DNA of 64,000 nt from Labrenzia sp. OB1 (GCF_001624695.1 NZ_JSEP01000009.1:151988-215987), one strand, 5' to 3'; shown: positions 8,607 through 18,219, numbered from the stretch's first letter. Numbers and translations: made by a program. The notes: generated by a model from the sequence alone, not told the origin.

Positions 8607-9067
8607 GGCAAAACTCCTTGAGTGTATGATAACGGACCGGCGATCCACCGTGGGGTCTTGGGAAAGACTTCGGATGTCCGGAATCGGTCCAGAAACGCCT
8701 CCTCCAGGGGTGCAGGCGCGAGCGCGCATATAGCGGAAATGTCCGCCGCACGCAAGAGCAGGCGGATTTCCGCCATGTACATTTGTCTCGCCGCCGCCGC
8801 CTTGAGTCTCCCGTCATTCAGAAGCGGTCAGATAAATTGGCTCTGTCAAGGCGGTGTCAAAAGAGGGTGCTTTGTGAGTCTGAAGCTATAGGTTGAATTA
8901 GTTTATGTAAATTTACAGTATTTTCTGATTTTTTATTGTTATAATTGCCAATAATTTTTTCTTTATCATATAAATTTATGTAACCGATGCTATCAGTTTG
9001 AATACGTACATATAATTTTAAGAAAAGTTATGCATGATAAATCTTGGTAAACTCATGGGAGTGAGCA
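8607..9067. other. Intergenic region with AT-rich promoter zone
   Basis: No gene seen. The left half is GC-rich and carries the rplY upstream region. From about 8885 to 9060 the sequence becomes strikingly AT-rich compared with its surroundings. It contains a perfect 12-bp palindrome TGTAAATTTACA (8906-8917) and a consensus -10 hexamer TATAAT (9011-9016) without a good -35. GGGAGTGAG just before 9068 is the ribosome-binding site of the next gene. Confidence 0.6.
8906..8917. promoter_or_regulatory. Perfect 12-bp palindrome, possible operator
   Basis: TGTAAATTTACA is its own reverse complement and lies in the AT-rich stretch upstream of the secreted PDC protein and chemoreceptor. This is a suitable place for a regulator site. 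No regulator can be named. In such AT-rich DNA a palindrome of this size can also occur by chance. Confidence 0.3.
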
Positions 9068-9637
9068 ATGAAGTATTTAATTCAAACGACTGCGCTTTGT
9101 CTTTTCTTTGCCGGTTCTGCCTTCGCGAACGAATTCGAGAGCGAACTCAAGGATCTCGCCTCTGGCAAGATAGCGGAAATCGCGGCATCGGAAGAAGTTG
9201 TGTCGGCTGTCATCGCGCAAAACGGTGACACCGCGTCCTACGATCAATCTAAGATCGATGAACTGGATGCGAAATGGCGTGAGGAAGCCGATGCCGTGGA
9301 TCAACCGATGATCGATGAGGTTCTGGAAAAACCCTTGTCCGTCTATCTGGCGGACACCCAGGACGCGAGCGACGGTCTCTTCACCGAGATTTTTGTCATG
9401 GACGCCAAGGGGCTGAACGTTGGTCAGAGCGATGTGACTTCGGATTTCTGGCAGGGTGACGAAGCCAAGTGGCAGGAAACCTATTCTGTCGGCAAGGGTG
9501 CGGTCCACGTCAGTGAGCTGGAAGAGGATGACAGCACGCAAACCCTGCAAAGCCAGGTGAGCGTCCCGGTCTTCGATCCGGCAAGCGGTGACGTCATCGG
9601 TGCCATCACCTTCGGTGTGAACGTCGAAAACCTCTGA
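9068..9637 (+). CDS. Secreted stand-alone PDC (single-Cache-like) sensor-domain protein
   Basis: A 189-residue protein with a signal peptide ([20 protein letters not shown]) and no later membrane segment, so it should be a free periplasmic or exported protein. The mature part has the PDC/Cache layout: an N-terminal helix ([16 protein letters not shown]), then strands [18 protein letters not shown], a [10 protein letters not shown] loop and a final [24 protein letters not shown] hairpin. In chemoreceptors and kinases this fold binds small ligands. Here it occurs alone, immediately upstream of a chemoreceptor on the same strand, so it may deliver or sense a ligand for it. Function beyond the fold is inference. 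Confidence 0.7.
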   Translation: MKYLIQTTALCLFFAGSAFANEFESELKDLASGKIAEIAASEEVVSAVIAQNGDTASYDQSKIDELDAKWREEADAVDQPMIDEVLEKPLSVYLADTQDASDGLFTEIFVMDAKGLNVGQSDVTSDFWQGDEAKWQETYSVGKGAVHVSELEEDDSTQTLQSQVSVPVFDPASGDVIGAITFGVNVENL

Positions 9638-9652
9638 ACAGAAAAAGATAAA

Positions 9653-9675
9653 GCGGGAAGGCATCGCTTTCCCGC
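9653..9675 (+). promoter_or_regulatory. Intercistronic hairpin between PDC protein and chemoreceptor
   Basis: A ten-pair stem (GCGGGAAGGC against GCTTTCCCGC, one G-T wobble) closes on a 3-nt loop ATC. It lacks a proper T-run (only ATCTT follows), so it looks more like an mRNA-stabilising or partial-termination hairpin than a full terminator. It would let the secreted protein be made in excess over the receptor. Confidence 0.5.
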
Positions 9676-9692
9676 ATCTTCCAGGAGGAAGT

Positions 9693-11819
9693 ATGAAAGT
9701 CTCCGTGAAACTTCCGGCACTTGTGCTTGGCATCGCGCTTTTATGTTCAGGTGGCGTGGGTGTGGCAAGCTATATATCGGGCGCAAACACCGTGCGTGGA
9801 CAGGCGGAGCAACGTCTGATGGCGCTCGCCGAGGGCCGCAGGGACAGCCTGCTGGAGTTTTACCGGAGCAAGGAAATATCCATCGACAGTCATGTGGAGG
9901 GAAAAGCTCTCCGGGCTGCCTATAGCGACCTGGCAGGGGCCTGGGCAAAATACGGTGACAAGGCATTCGATACGCTGACGAAGATTTATGTCACGGACAA
10001 TCCCCACCCGGTCGATGAGCGGGACCAACTGGTCAAGGCCGGGCGCAAGCCTTACGACAAGGCCCATGCGAAGCATCATACGTCCCTCAGGGATTACGCC
10101 GATTCAAACGACCATCCGGATATCATGCTGATCAATCTGCAGGGGGATGTCATCTACAGTGTCCGCAAGCGGGCGGACTTCGGTGTGAATGTGCACTTCG
10201 AACAGTGGCAGGGAACGCCGCTGGCCGCAGGGTTCGACCGGATTGTGTCCGGGGAAGCCGAAACCGTTCTGGGCTACGATCCGGTGCTCTACCCGGGTAA
10301 GGACAATGAGCCGGCGGGTTTCTGGATCGCTCCGGTCGTCGTTGGATCGAAGACCATCGGTGTGATCGTTTACGAGACGCCGATCAACAAGATAGATTCC
10401 CTGCTGGGGAAATACGCCGGCCTCGGCGAAACCGGAGACATCTATCTGCTGAATGAAGACGGTCTGGTGCTCAACGACAGCAAGCGCACCGCGGATGTGT
10501 CTGAGATGCTGAGCGCGAATTTCGGCGCGCCGGAAATCATGTCCGCGATGGCGGGAGAGGCGGCTTTCAGGCATTTGCCGGACTACAACGGACGGGATGT
10601 CTTTGCGGCGATGGTGCCCTTTACGGCCCTTGGCAACAAATACACGCTGGTGGTCGTTCAGGAAGCCGGTGAAGTGCTGGCGCCCCTGTCATCCCTGAGG
10701 CTCTGGATTTTCGGCATTGCTCTGGCGTGTGCGGTTGTCGCGTGCATTTTCGGGTTGCTTTTGGCGCGAAATCTGTCGGGCCGGATCAATGGACTTGGCG
10801 AAGTCATGAGCAGGCTCGCCGGAGGCGAAAATGCCGTCGAGGTGCCTGTGCAATCCGCTTCCGACGAAATCGCCGCAATGGCCACCACAGTGGAAGTGTT
10901 CCGCGAAAACGCCCTGGCGCGTGAGCGGCTGGAAGCAGAACAAAGGGAATCCGGTCTTGCGCAGGAACGCCAGGCTGCTGAAGTCTCCAGAATGATTGCC
11001 GACTTCCGGTCGGAGGTCACGCAGATGCTGGACGCGGTATATAGCAACAGCGAGCAGATGCGGCGCGCAGCCGAGGAGCTGAACAGCGTTGCTGACGAAA
11101 CTGCGGGCGATGCCACAAATGCATCATCTGCCTCCGAGGAGGCATCGACGAATGTGCAGACGGTGGCTTCGGCCTCCGAGGAATTGTCGGCTTCTATCCA
11201 GGAGATTCGCAGGCAAGTTCAGTCGACCACCGAAATTGTCCAGAACGCTTCACAGGCTGCGGTGCAGACCAACAACAAGATCGAGGGACTCGCGGAGTCC
11301 GCGCAGCGTATCGGCGATGTCGTCAATCTGATTTCCGCCATCGCCGAACAGACCAATCTTCTGGCGCTGAATGCAACGATCGAGGCAGCAAGGGCCGGAG
11401 AGGCCGGGCGAGGGTTCGCGGTTGTGGCTTCGGAGGTCAAGGAACTCGCGACGCAGACCGCCAAGGCGACGGAAGAAATCGAAGGTCAGATTGCGGAAGT
11501 GCAGGCGGCGACAAAAGAGGCTGTCACGGCAATTGCCGGAATCACCCAGACAATGAGCCAGGTTGACGAATATACCGGTTCGATTGCTTCGGCCGTGGAG
11601 CAGCAGGGAGCTGCGACCAACGAAATTTCCGGAAATGTGCAGGAAGCGGCCAGAGGCACGCAGGATGTTGCGCGCACCATCGTGACCATCTCTGAAAAGA
11701 CACGTGTCACGAGTTCGTCCGCCGGACAGGTGCTGTCTGCTTCGACAGATGTCAACGGCAAGACGAATGCGTTGAGAGAAACGGTTGACCGGTTCCTGAA
11801 TGCGGTGGCAGCCGCCTGA
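9693..11819 (+). CDS. Methyl-accepting chemotaxis protein with periplasmic dCache-type sensor
   Basis: A 708-residue transmembrane chemoreceptor. Helix 1 (about residues 7-29) precedes a roughly 300-residue periplasmic region with repeated PDC features ([31 protein letters not shown]). Helix 2 lies at about 334-358 ([20 protein letters not shown]). HAMP follows, then the coiled-coil signalling domain with the highly conserved hairpin tip ([20 protein letters not shown]) near residues 550-585. The C-terminus ends AVAAA and has no CheR/CheB pentapeptide. AGGAGG precedes the ATG. It follows the secreted PDC protein by 55 nt and is closed by a terminator, suggesting a two-gene unit. Ligand unknown. 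Confidence 0.93.
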   Translation: MKVSVKLPALVLGIALLCSGGVGVASYISGANTVRGQAEQRLMALAEGRRDSLLEFYRSKEISIDSHVEGKALRAAYSDLAGAWAKYGDKAFDTLTKIYVTDNPHPVDERDQLVKAGRKPYDKAHAKHHTSLRDYADSNDHPDIMLINLQGDVIYSVRKRADFGVNVHFEQWQGTPLAAGFDRIVSGEAETVLGYDPVLYPGKDNEPAGFWIAPVVVGSKTIGVIVYETPINKIDSLLGKYAGLGETGDIYLLNEDGLVLNDSKRTADVSEMLSANFGAPEIMSAMAGEAAFRHLPDYNGRDVFAAMVPFTALGNKYTLVVVQEAGEVLAPLSSLRLWIFGIALACAVVACIFGLLLARNLSGRINGLGEVMSRLAGGENAVEVPVQSASDEIAAMATTVEVFRENALARERLEAEQRESGLAQERQAAEVSRMIADFRSEVTQMLDAVYSNSEQMRRAAEELNSVADETAGDATNASSASEEASTNVQTVASASEELSASIQEIRRQVQSTTEIVQNASQAAVQTNNKIEGLAESAQRIGDVVNLISAIAEQTNLLALNATIEAARAGEAGRGFAVVASEVKELATQTAKATEEIEGQIAEVQAATKEAVTAIAGITQTMSQVDEYTGSIASAVEQQGAATNEISGNVQEAARGTQDVARTIVTISEKTRVTSSSAGQVLSASTDVNGKTNALRETVDRFLNAVAAA

Positions 11820-11835
11820 CAGAACGCCCGGACGG

Positions 11836-11870
11836 ATCAGCCTGCTTTCATGAAAACAGGCTGATTTATC
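11836..11870 (+). terminator. Rho-independent terminator after the chemoreceptor
   Basis: A nine-pair perfect stem (ATCAGCCTG with CAGGCTGAT) and a loop that adds a short TTT/AAA pairing, followed by TTAT. It lies 17 nt past the chemoreceptor stop and before the convergent prs gene. Confidence 0.6.
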
Positions 11871-11915
11871 GGTCGCGGGGTCCGCGTATCTTCAATTTGT
11901 CTTGTGACCGTATAC

Positions 11916-12848
11916 TCAGCTGAACAGGCTGGAGACCGATTTCTCCAGGGCCGTACGGTTGATGGCTTCGCCGATCAACGGAGCGATCGAGATGGTGCGG
12001 ATGTTGGCCGCAGCCGTGATCGCCGCCGTGGGTTCGATCGAATTGGTGATCACCAGTTCCTTTAGCTTTGAAGACGTGACGCGCGCCACGGCTCCGCCGG
12101 ACAGAACACCGTGAGTGATATAGGCCGTCACCGACTTGGCGCCCTTGGCGAGCAGGGCCTCGGCCGCGTTGCAGAGCGTGCCGCCGCTGTCGACGATGTC
12201 GTCGACCAGAATGCAGTCAAAGCCGTTCACTTCGCCGATGATGTTCATGACTTCCGACTCTCCAGGCTTGTCGCGGCGCTTGTCGACAATGGAGAGCGGC
12301 GCCTCAATGCGCTTGGCAAGTGCCCGGGCCCGGACCACGCCGCCGACATCGGGAGAGACTACCATGACATTGTCGGTGGCATAGCGTTCCTTGATGTCGC
12401 GGGTCATGACGGGAGCGGCAAACAGGTTGTCGGTCGGCAGATCGAAAAAACCCTGGATCTGTCCGGCATGGAGATCCAGGGTAAGAACGCGGTCAGCGCC
12501 GGCTTCCGTGATCAGGTTGGCCACCAGCTTCGCCGAAATCGGCGTTCGGCCGGACGCGCGGCGGTCTTGCCGCGCATAGCCGAAATAGGGGAGAACCGCC
12601 GTGATACGGCGGGCGGAGGACCGGCGCGCCGCATCGATGATGATGAGCAGCTCCATCAGGTGATCGTTGGCCGGGTAGCTTGTCGGCTGAACGACGAAAA
12701 CGTCCTCGCCGCGCACATTTTCCTGGATTTCAACGAAGATTTCCTGGTCGGCAAACCGCCGGACCTGGCATTTGGCGAGAGGAACTTCGAGATATCCGGA
12801 GATTTCCTCGGCCAGGGCTCGGTTGGAATTGCCCGCGACGATTTTCAT
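11916..12848 (-). CDS. prs: Ribose-phosphate pyrophosphokinase
   Basis: A 310-residue cytoplasmic enzyme making PRPP from ribose 5-phosphate and ATP for nucleotide, His and Trp synthesis. Seen motifs: MKIVAGNSN start, [16 protein letters not shown], the catalytic flexible segment ARQDRR, the metal/ATP site [12 protein letters not shown], and the PRPP loop [16 protein letters not shown]. Length equals that of bacterial class I enzymes, so ATG 12848 is chosen over an in-frame ATG at 12896. It is separate from the next genes by a 337-nt gap. Confidence 0.97.
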   Translation of the reverse strand: MKIVAGNSNRALAEEISGYLEVPLAKCQVRRFADQEIFVEIQENVRGEDVFVVQPTSYPANDHLMELLIIIDAARRSSARRITAVLPYFGYARQDRRASGRTPISAKLVANLITEAGADRVLTLDLHAGQIQGFFDLPTDNLFAAPVMTRDIKERYATDNVMVVSPDVGGVVRARALAKRIEAPLSIVDKRRDKPGESEVMNIIGEVNGFDCILVDDIVDSGGTLCNAAEALLAKGAKSVTAYITHGVLSGGAVARVTSSKLKELVITNSIEPTAAITAAANIRTISIAPLIGEAINRTALEKSVSSLFS

Positions 12849-13185
12849 AAGCCGCAAGTCCTTCTGGTGCGACAGCGGATCAGCAGGCAGGTTCATTCCT
12901 GCTGAAACGCGGAAAGGGCCAAGAGCATACTGCGTTCATGTCAACACAGACTTCTCTAACACTTTAAAATCGATCAGCTTTCCGTCTCTCATACGATGCC
13001 GCATGTGAGCTGGCCGAATCGAGGTCTTAACACGTTGCCGGATGCCGGAGGCCCGAATGGAAAGCCTTGGCAGGCGGCGGCGTTGTAACAACCAACCACC
13101 CGGACCACAACAGGCGTTCGCCGTTGGGACCCGCTTTTTTTGAATTTTCGTGGCGCTGCACCTTCATTATCCGGCTAAAGGGAGA
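12849..13185. other. Intergenic region between prs and the lipoprotein gene
   Basis: No gene, clear hairpin or repeat is evident. The segment next to 12849 holds the prs upstream region (both neighbours are on the minus strand). A run of seven T at about 13135 follows GC-rich sequence but I see no convincing stem. Confidence 0.4.
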
Positions 13186-13707
13186 TTAGCGGTTGAGCCA
13201 GGCCTTGATTTCCACCATCGACCGGTTGGCAACACGTGACAATGTTCCCGATCCGACTGCTTGCCAGGGGTCACCGGAAGCGCCGCCTGTATCTTCCGTG
13301 CCCGAGATTCGTTTCACTCGGCGGCCGGAGCTGTCAACAATGTCGAAGACATAGAAGACGGTGCCGTTGGAAGGCTGGCCGGTGGCCGCGAGATATCCGT
13401 TGACGCGGTAGGTCGCCGCTGCGCCTACGCGGCGGACAAGAGTAATTCCCTGCTTGCGGGCTTCCGCTCCGATCAATTCAGACAGTTCGTCGGAAATGTT
13501 GCCGGGAGCGCCGGTAAAGGGTTCGAAAGCAAGCGTTACGCCCTCTTCCTGATCGATCTGGCCGGAAATCGAGGGTGTGGGGGTCGTCGTCGCGATGGGG
13601 CCCGGGGGCTGTGGCCCCGACTGACAGGCGGCCAGACCGCCCAGAAGCAGGAGGCAGGCGATCGATCGCAGGGTCGAAAAGGAATTCTGTCTGGAAAAGG
13701 TGAGCAT
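13186..13707 (-). CDS. Putative lipoprotein of unknown function
   Basis: A 173-residue protein with a lipoprotein signal: a basic start, LLLLGGLAAC as lipobox (Cys near residue 28), then a Pro/Thr-rich linker. The mature domain includes VTLAFEPFTGAPGNISDELSELIGAEARKQGI and TYRVNGYLAA followed by FYVFDIVDSSGRRVKRISG. That is the pattern of a small alpha/beta domain described only as hypothetical in rhizobial genomes as far as I recognise. It is presumably anchored in a membrane leaflet. It lies in the conserved prs to lgt chromosomal stretch, about 90 nt downstream of the M24-family gene. No function can be assigned. Confidence 0.75.
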   Translation of the reverse strand: MLTFSRQNSFSTLRSIACLLLLGGLAACQSGPQPPGPIATTTPTPSISGQIDQEEGVTLAFEPFTGAPGNISDELSELIGAEARKQGITLVRRVGAAATYRVNGYLAATGQPSNGTVFYVFDIVDSSGRRVKRISGTEDTGGASGDPWQAVGSGTLSRVANRSMVEIKAWLNR

Positions 13708-13800
13708 ATAGGCGCCTGGCTCTGGTAATCGATTTCGACATGGTGCGGATCGTCTTCCGACAATGCAAGAACGGAAGCGGCCCGCTGAGTTGCAGTTTGT

Positions 13801-14958
13801 TTAGCCTGACTTGACCGGCAGGTCGAGAGGCAGGGTGGATAAGCACTCCGGAGCGCCATCGGTGGTCAGATAGGTCTGCCCCAGTGTCATCGCGGTTCCG
13901 GTAATGGAATCCATCAGGATCATGTGCATGAAGATCACCATGTCCGGCTTCACCTCGGCCGGATTGGCCTTGTAAGCCATCGGCATGTCCATCCAGCTCG
14001 GTGTGAAACGCGCACCCAGCGAATAGCCGCAGGCATTCAGCCTGTGGGGCATCATGTCATGGGCATCCACGCGTTCGGCATGGGCGTCGAATACGTCTCC
14101 GAAGGTCCGGCCCGGAACAAGCCGGGTTTCAACGGCAGCCAGCGCTTCGCGCGCGGCGGTGTACATCTCGTGGTGCCTGTCGCTCGGTGTGCCGATGATG
14201 ACGGTTCGCATCAGCGCGGCATGGTAATGGCGGTAGCTCCCTGCCCATTCCAGCGTGAGCTGGTCCTGAGCGGACAGGTTTCGGCGCCCGGCCTTGTAAC
14301 GGCACAAAAGCGCTTCGGCACCGGAACCGATGATGAATTCATTGGCGGGATAATCTCCACCTCCTTCGAAAATAGCTCCCTGCATGGCGGCAAGAATGCG
14401 GCCCTCGTCGGCACCGGGGCGGATTTCTTCCAGCGCGGCATAATACGCCTTGTCGGCAAGTTCGGCGGCCTTGCGCACATAGACGATTTCTTCCGCGCTC
14501 TTGACGGCACGCAGTTGCGGGATCACTTCGGACGCGTCGGAAATATCGGCGAAACTTGTCAGTTCGGCATTGATCTGCAGTCCGATCCTGCCGGTCATGC
14601 CGTGGGTGTCATATTCGATGCCGATACGGCTGCCGAGGAGATCCATGTCGAACAGCAGATCCTTGAGCTGCCCGACCGGGCTGGCCGAACCGCGGTCGAT
14701 CCAGATGCGGATGTCGGCGATGTTCGAGGTCTGCCTGGCCTGACGCTGGTCGGCGGAGCGGGTGAGGAGCACTATTTCTCCTTCCCTCGTGACGACAAGA
14801 CACTGGAAAAAGCAGAAGCCGAAGGTGTCGTAGCCGGTCAGCCAGTACATGCTTTCCTGTGCGAAAAGCAGCATGGCATCGAGTTTTTCCGCCTCCATGG
14901 CGGCTTTGAGCTTTTTGAAACGGCTTTCGAACTCAGCTTCGGAAAAGTGCAGTGCCAT
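13801..14958 (-). CDS. M24 (creatinase/aminopeptidase P-like) family protein with altered metal site
   Basis: A 385-residue two-domain protein: a creatinase-N-type domain to about residue 150, then a pita-bread fold. Known family anchors are recognisable (VIPQLRAVKSAEEI, GRRNLSAQDQLTLEWAGSYRHYHAALMRT, GQTYLTTDG). Against a metal-dependent Xaa-Pro peptidase, the first Asp ligand position reads Glu, the second reads Ala, the His of GHGIG is Tyr in CGYSLG, and the EPG Glu is replaced within FMHMILMDS. The dinuclear metal site is therefore probably absent, as in creatinase-type enzymes. It probably cleaves a C-N bond in a small molecule rather than peptides. It sits 10 nt downstream of pgeF and may be cotranscribed. 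Confidence 0.8.
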   Translation of the reverse strand: MALHFSEAEFESRFKKLKAAMEAEKLDAMLLFAQESMYWLTGYDTFGFCFFQCLVVTREGEIVLLTRSADQRQARQTSNIADIRIWIDRGSASPVGQLKDLLFDMDLLGSRIGIEYDTHGMTGRIGLQINAELTSFADISDASEVIPQLRAVKSAEEIVYVRKAAELADKAYYAALEEIRPGADEGRILAAMQGAIFEGGGDYPANEFIIGSGAEALLCRYKAGRRNLSAQDQLTLEWAGSYRHYHAALMRTVIIGTPSDRHHEMYTAAREALAAVETRLVPGRTFGDVFDAHAERVDAHDMMPHRLNACGYSLGARFTPSWMDMPMAYKANPAEVKPDMVIFMHMILMDSITGTAMTLGQTYLTTDGAPECLSTLPLDLPVKSG

Positions 14959-14968
14959 CGGTATCTCC

Positions 14969-15733
14969 CTATCTCAGAACGATTGAGCTGATCTGGCGGC
15001 CATAATCGGGTTCCTTGCGGTGAGTGGTGCGGCGGTAGGAAAAGAAACGGGTCTCGTCGCCGTAAGTGCACAGAGCAAGGTCTGCGACCTGGCCGAGGTT
15101 CAGCTGCTCAAGTCTGTCCATGATGAAGGCGGGCAGGTCGAACATGAAATGGTCAGCCCGTTCTGAAGGCTGAAAATATCCTGTGTTGACGGAGGCGTTC
15201 TGGCGGAAACGGTCGAAAAACTCCGGACCGACTTCATAAGCCTTACGGGATATCGTCGGCCCGAGGACCGCTGTGATGCCGTCTCTGGTGGCGCCGAGCG
15301 CTTCCATGGCGGTGACTGTATTTTGCAGAACTCCGGTCAAGGCGCCTTTCCAGCCCGCATGAGCGGCCCCGATGACGCGAGCAGCGGGATCGGCGAAGAG
15401 GACAGGACCGCAATCTGCCGTCAGCACCCCGATGCCGAGCCCCGGCGTGCTTGTGACGAGCGCATCGGCTTTCCTGTCCGCACTGTCCTCCCAGGAGGCG
15501 CTGACGGTGATCACGTCCGGTGAATGGATCTGATGGGGAGAAAGCAGGTTCTCAGGGACAACGCCAATTGCATCGGCGGCCCGTCTGCGGTTTTCCAGAA
15601 CCCTGCCACGGTCGTCATCCGATCCGAGGCCGAGATTCAGACTTGCATATATGCCGTTGGAGACGCCGCCCTGCCGCGTGAAAAAGCCGTGGCCAAGGCT
15701 CTCCAGCTTCAATGCGTCTGCCTCAATTTTCAT
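14969..15733 (-). CDS. pgeF: Peptidoglycan editing factor PgeF (multicopper-oxidase-like laccase-domain family)
   Basis: A 254-residue member of the YfiH/LACC1 family. Diagnostic pieces are HGFFTRQGGVSNGIYASLNLG near the start, SPHQIHSPDV, VLTADCGPVLFAD (metal/catalytic Cys) and IGAAHAGWKGA (His ligand), and late LCTYGDETRFFSYRR. Family members hydrolyse wrongly built peptidoglycan precursors or act on purine nucleosides. GGAG lies 6 nt before the ATG at 15733. It is followed on the minus strand by the M24 gene and preceded by midA, a gene order conserved in Rhizobiales. Confidence 0.92.
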   Translation of the reverse strand: MKIEADALKLESLGHGFFTRQGGVSNGIYASLNLGLGSDDDRGRVLENRRRAADAIGVVPENLLSPHQIHSPDVITVSASWEDSADRKADALVTSTPGLGIGVLTADCGPVLFADPAARVIGAAHAGWKGALTGVLQNTVTAMEALGATRDGITAVLGPTISRKAYEVGPEFFDRFRQNASVNTGYFQPSERADHFMFDLPAFIMDRLEQLNLGQVADLALCTYGDETRFFSYRRTTHRKEPDYGRQISSIVLR

Positions 15734-15851
15734 TCGTGTCTCCGGACCGGTTCGATCTGCTTGTCACTGGAGCACCAAAAAGCGGTAATCTGATCGCTCT
15801 CAAGATGCTCCAAACGGGATTCGGTTTCGCAGCGAATGATCCTTGTAGGGA

Positions 15852-16946
15852 TCACGACGCGCTGTCAAACGGCAGAAACGATATTCCCGCGCCCGTCACA
15901 GCCAGAACCTTGAAGAGATCGCCCATTTCTGCGGGAGCGGCCAGGCGCTCGACTGCGTCATGGATCGCTTCCTGCTCTTCACGGGATTTTCCCGCACCGA
16001 GCGCTCCGGCCCGCTCCAGAAGTCCGGACCTCAAGAGAAAATCCCCCTGTGTCATTGGCGGAAGTGCGGTCGCTCCGCCTCTCGCCGCCGCCGCCGCCAG
16101 TGCCTCGAAATTCACATGTGCCGTCAGATCCGCTTCGCCGGGATGCGCCAGGACGTCGTCGAATTCATGTCTGTAAAGCGCCTGCAGCGTGTCACCGGGG
16201 CCGGTTTCGAGATAGCCGTAATCGATGAAAATCGCGGCCCCGCCGGGTTTGGCAATGCGCGCGCCGATGTCTTCGGCTATGGCGTTCGCGGCTGGTTGCG
16301 TTTCCAGGATCGTTCCTTCGGCAGATCCGGCAATCCGGGGCGGGACGGCGTCATCGGGAAGCCTGGCGGTGCCCGCGCCGAAGATGAAGCCGCCGTCCGC
16401 CGACAGGCCAACCTGGCGTTCGCGCCAACCGTCGCTGGTTTTCACGAACTGATGGATCGGCAGCGCGTCGAAGAATTCATTGGCAATCAGGATCAGCGGA
16501 CCGTCTGGGATATCCGCGAATGTTGTCCGGAAGTCCGGTTTGAGCGGAGCCCCGGCCAACGTCTCCTGCTGGATTTTCCGCAGACGCGGGCTTGTCTCGA
16601 CAAGATGCAGGCTGGCTGCCTTCAGGAACGCCGGGCGCAGTGTGCAGACGCGCAGCAGGTCAGCCATCAGGGTTCCGCGGCCCGGACCGAGCTCCACGAG
16701 TTGAAACCGGTCCGGAGCGCCCATGGCTTCATAGGCGGCCAGGCAGGACGCGCCTATCAGTTCGCCGAACATCTGGCTGACTTCGGGCGCGGTAATGAAA
16801 TCGCCGGTCGCGCCGAAGGGCTCCCGTGTCGTGTAGTAGCCCGCCTCGGGATCGCCGAGGCAGATCGCCATATAGTCGGCGACCGAAAGAGGACCTTCGG
16901 CGGAAATCTGGGCCTTGATCCTGTCCTTCAGAGCGCGCGCCGGCAT
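15852..16946 (-). CDS. MidA/NDUFAF7-family SAM-dependent methyltransferase
   Basis: A 364-residue class I methyltransferase. It opens with LKDRIKAQISAEGPLSVADYM, followed by GDPEAGYYTTREPFGATGDFITAPEVSQMFGELIG, a hallmark of the family. The SAM-binding glycine loop is LVELGPGRGTLMADLLR, and IANEFFDALPIHQFV follows. Mitochondrial members methylate an arginine of a complex I subunit; bacterial roles are less settled, though a complex I link is plausible. It lies 4 nt downstream of lgt, so it is translated from the same transcript. Confidence 0.88.
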   Translation of the reverse strand: MPARALKDRIKAQISAEGPLSVADYMAICLGDPEAGYYTTREPFGATGDFITAPEVSQMFGELIGASCLAAYEAMGAPDRFQLVELGPGRGTLMADLLRVCTLRPAFLKAASLHLVETSPRLRKIQQETLAGAPLKPDFRTTFADIPDGPLILIANEFFDALPIHQFVKTSDGWRERQVGLSADGGFIFGAGTARLPDDAVPPRIAGSAEGTILETQPAANAIAEDIGARIAKPGGAAIFIDYGYLETGPGDTLQALYRHEFDDVLAHPGEADLTAHVNFEALAAAAARGGATALPPMTQGDFLLRSGLLERAGALGAGKSREEQEAIHDAVERLAAPAEMGDLFKVLAVTGAGISFLPFDSAS

Positions 16947-16950
16947 GGTC

Positions 16951-17784
16951 TCACCCAGTTGTGGCGGCGGAATTGCGGCGCGAAGCCCAGACCATCGCGG
17001 CCAGTCCGCCGAGGATCATCGGCAGCGACAACAATATGCCCATGGTGAAAAAGCCGCCCAGATAACCGATATGGGCATCGGGAACCCTGAACAGTTCGGA
17101 GATCGAACGGGCGATGCCGTAACCGCATGCAAAGGCTCCGGCAAGAAATCCCGGCTTTTTCAGCAACTTGAAACGGTGGCTGAGCAGGCGCAGCACCAGA
17201 AACAGGACAAGCCCCTCAAGCGCGGCTTCGTAGAGCTGGCTGGGATGGCGGGGATCCGGACCGGCATTGGGAAAGACAACTGCCCAGGGCACATCCGACG
17301 GGCGGCCCCATAATTCGGAATTGATGAAATTGGCAATCCGTCCGAAGAAAAGCCCGATCGGCGCCGCGCAGCCTGCCAGATCGAACAGGGTCCAGACGGA
17401 AACGCCGCGGCTCCAGGCGAACAGCAGCATGGCGACCACCGTGCCGGCGAACCCGCCGTGGAACGACATGCCTCCGGTCCAGATCGCGAATGCGTCCATC
17501 GGATTGGCGAGATAGTGGGCCGGATTGTAGAAAAGCACGTAGCCAAGACGGCCGCCGACGATGATGCCGAGCGTGCCCCACAGGACGAAGTCGTCGAGCT
17601 GGGCCAGGGAAGGCCTGCCAACACTGCCCCAGAGCCGGTGGTTGAGGACCAGGGTGCGCATGTAACGCCAGGCCAGAATGATGCCGATGATATAGGCCAG
17701 TGCATACCAGCGCAGGGCGAAGGGGCCGAATTCAACGATGACCGGGTCGATGGCGGGGAACGGCAGGACGAGTAAGGGCGGCAC
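16951..17784 (-). CDS. lgt: Prolipoprotein diacylglyceryl transferase
   Basis: A 277-residue inner-membrane enzyme that adds diacylglycerol from phosphatidylglycerol to the lipobox Cys of prolipoproteins. The Lgt signature GRIANFINSELWGR is present, with the essential HGG segment (SFHGGF) and about seven hydrophobic segments. The C-terminal RSISELFRVPDAHIGYL motif is typical. It would process the lipoprotein encoded at 13186. midA follows after 4 nt. Confidence 0.96.
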   Translation of the reverse strand: MPPLLVLPFPAIDPVIVEFGPFALRWYALAYIIGIILAWRYMRTLVLNHRLWGSVGRPSLAQLDDFVLWGTLGIIVGGRLGYVLFYNPAHYLANPMDAFAIWTGGMSFHGGFAGTVVAMLLFAWSRGVSVWTLFDLAGCAAPIGLFFGRIANFINSELWGRPSDVPWAVVFPNAGPDPRHPSQLYEAALEGLVLFLVLRLLSHRFKLLKKPGFLAGAFACGYGIARSISELFRVPDAHIGYLGGFFTMGILLSLPMILGGLAAMVWASRRNSAATTG

Positions 17785-17952
17785 GGAATAACCTTCTTTG
17801 TTTCTGTCCTGAAAGAGCAGGGCAAAGCCCGGCGCAACGCATGCGCGATCTTGTTCGATCCGTCAAGCACGAGGGCGGAATTGGTTCTTGAAGTTCAGGC
17901 CATTCCCACATACCTCTCAGGTGTAAGTTTGTTCCTGACCAAGGAGGGTCAC

Positions 17953-18219
17953 ATGACCCAGGGCCCGAACCGTATTCTCGATGATTTCGCCAAGCTGATG
18001 ACAGACGCCGCCGGTGTCGCGCAAGGCGCGCGGCGCGAAGTGGAAACCGCATTCAGGGCACAGGCCGAGCGTTTCCTGTCCGACATGGATATGGTGTCGA
18101 GGGAAGAACACGAGGCCGTCAAGGAGATGGCCGTGCGTGCGCTCGACAAGGCGGAAGAGCTCGAATCACGGCTCGCCAAGCTGGAAAAAGCCGCTTCCGC
18201 AGGCGGCAAGGGCGCCTGA
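17953..18219 (+). CDS. BMFP/UbiK-like accessory protein
   Basis: An 88-residue, highly charged, helical protein: MTQGPNRILDDFAKLMTDAAG, then a Gln/Glu/Arg-rich stretch and a C-terminal coiled coil (MAVRALDKAEELESRLAKLE). It matches the short BMFP-domain proteins related to Brucella membrane fusogenic protein and to UbiK, a helper of ubiquinone biosynthesis. A perfect AAGGAGG at 17941-17947 fixes ATG 17953; the longer in-frame extension lacks any signal. It is divergent from lgt. Confidence 0.8.
   Translation: MTQGPNRILDDFAKLMTDAAGVAQGARREVETAFRAQAERFLSDMDMVSREEHEAVKEMAVRALDKAEELESRLAKLEKAASAGGKGA

Noticed and set aside
12849..13185. Possible tRNA or small RNA in the gap after prs
   Set aside because: No cloverleaf, no convincing stem with T-run and no A/B-box-like conserved arms could be drawn.
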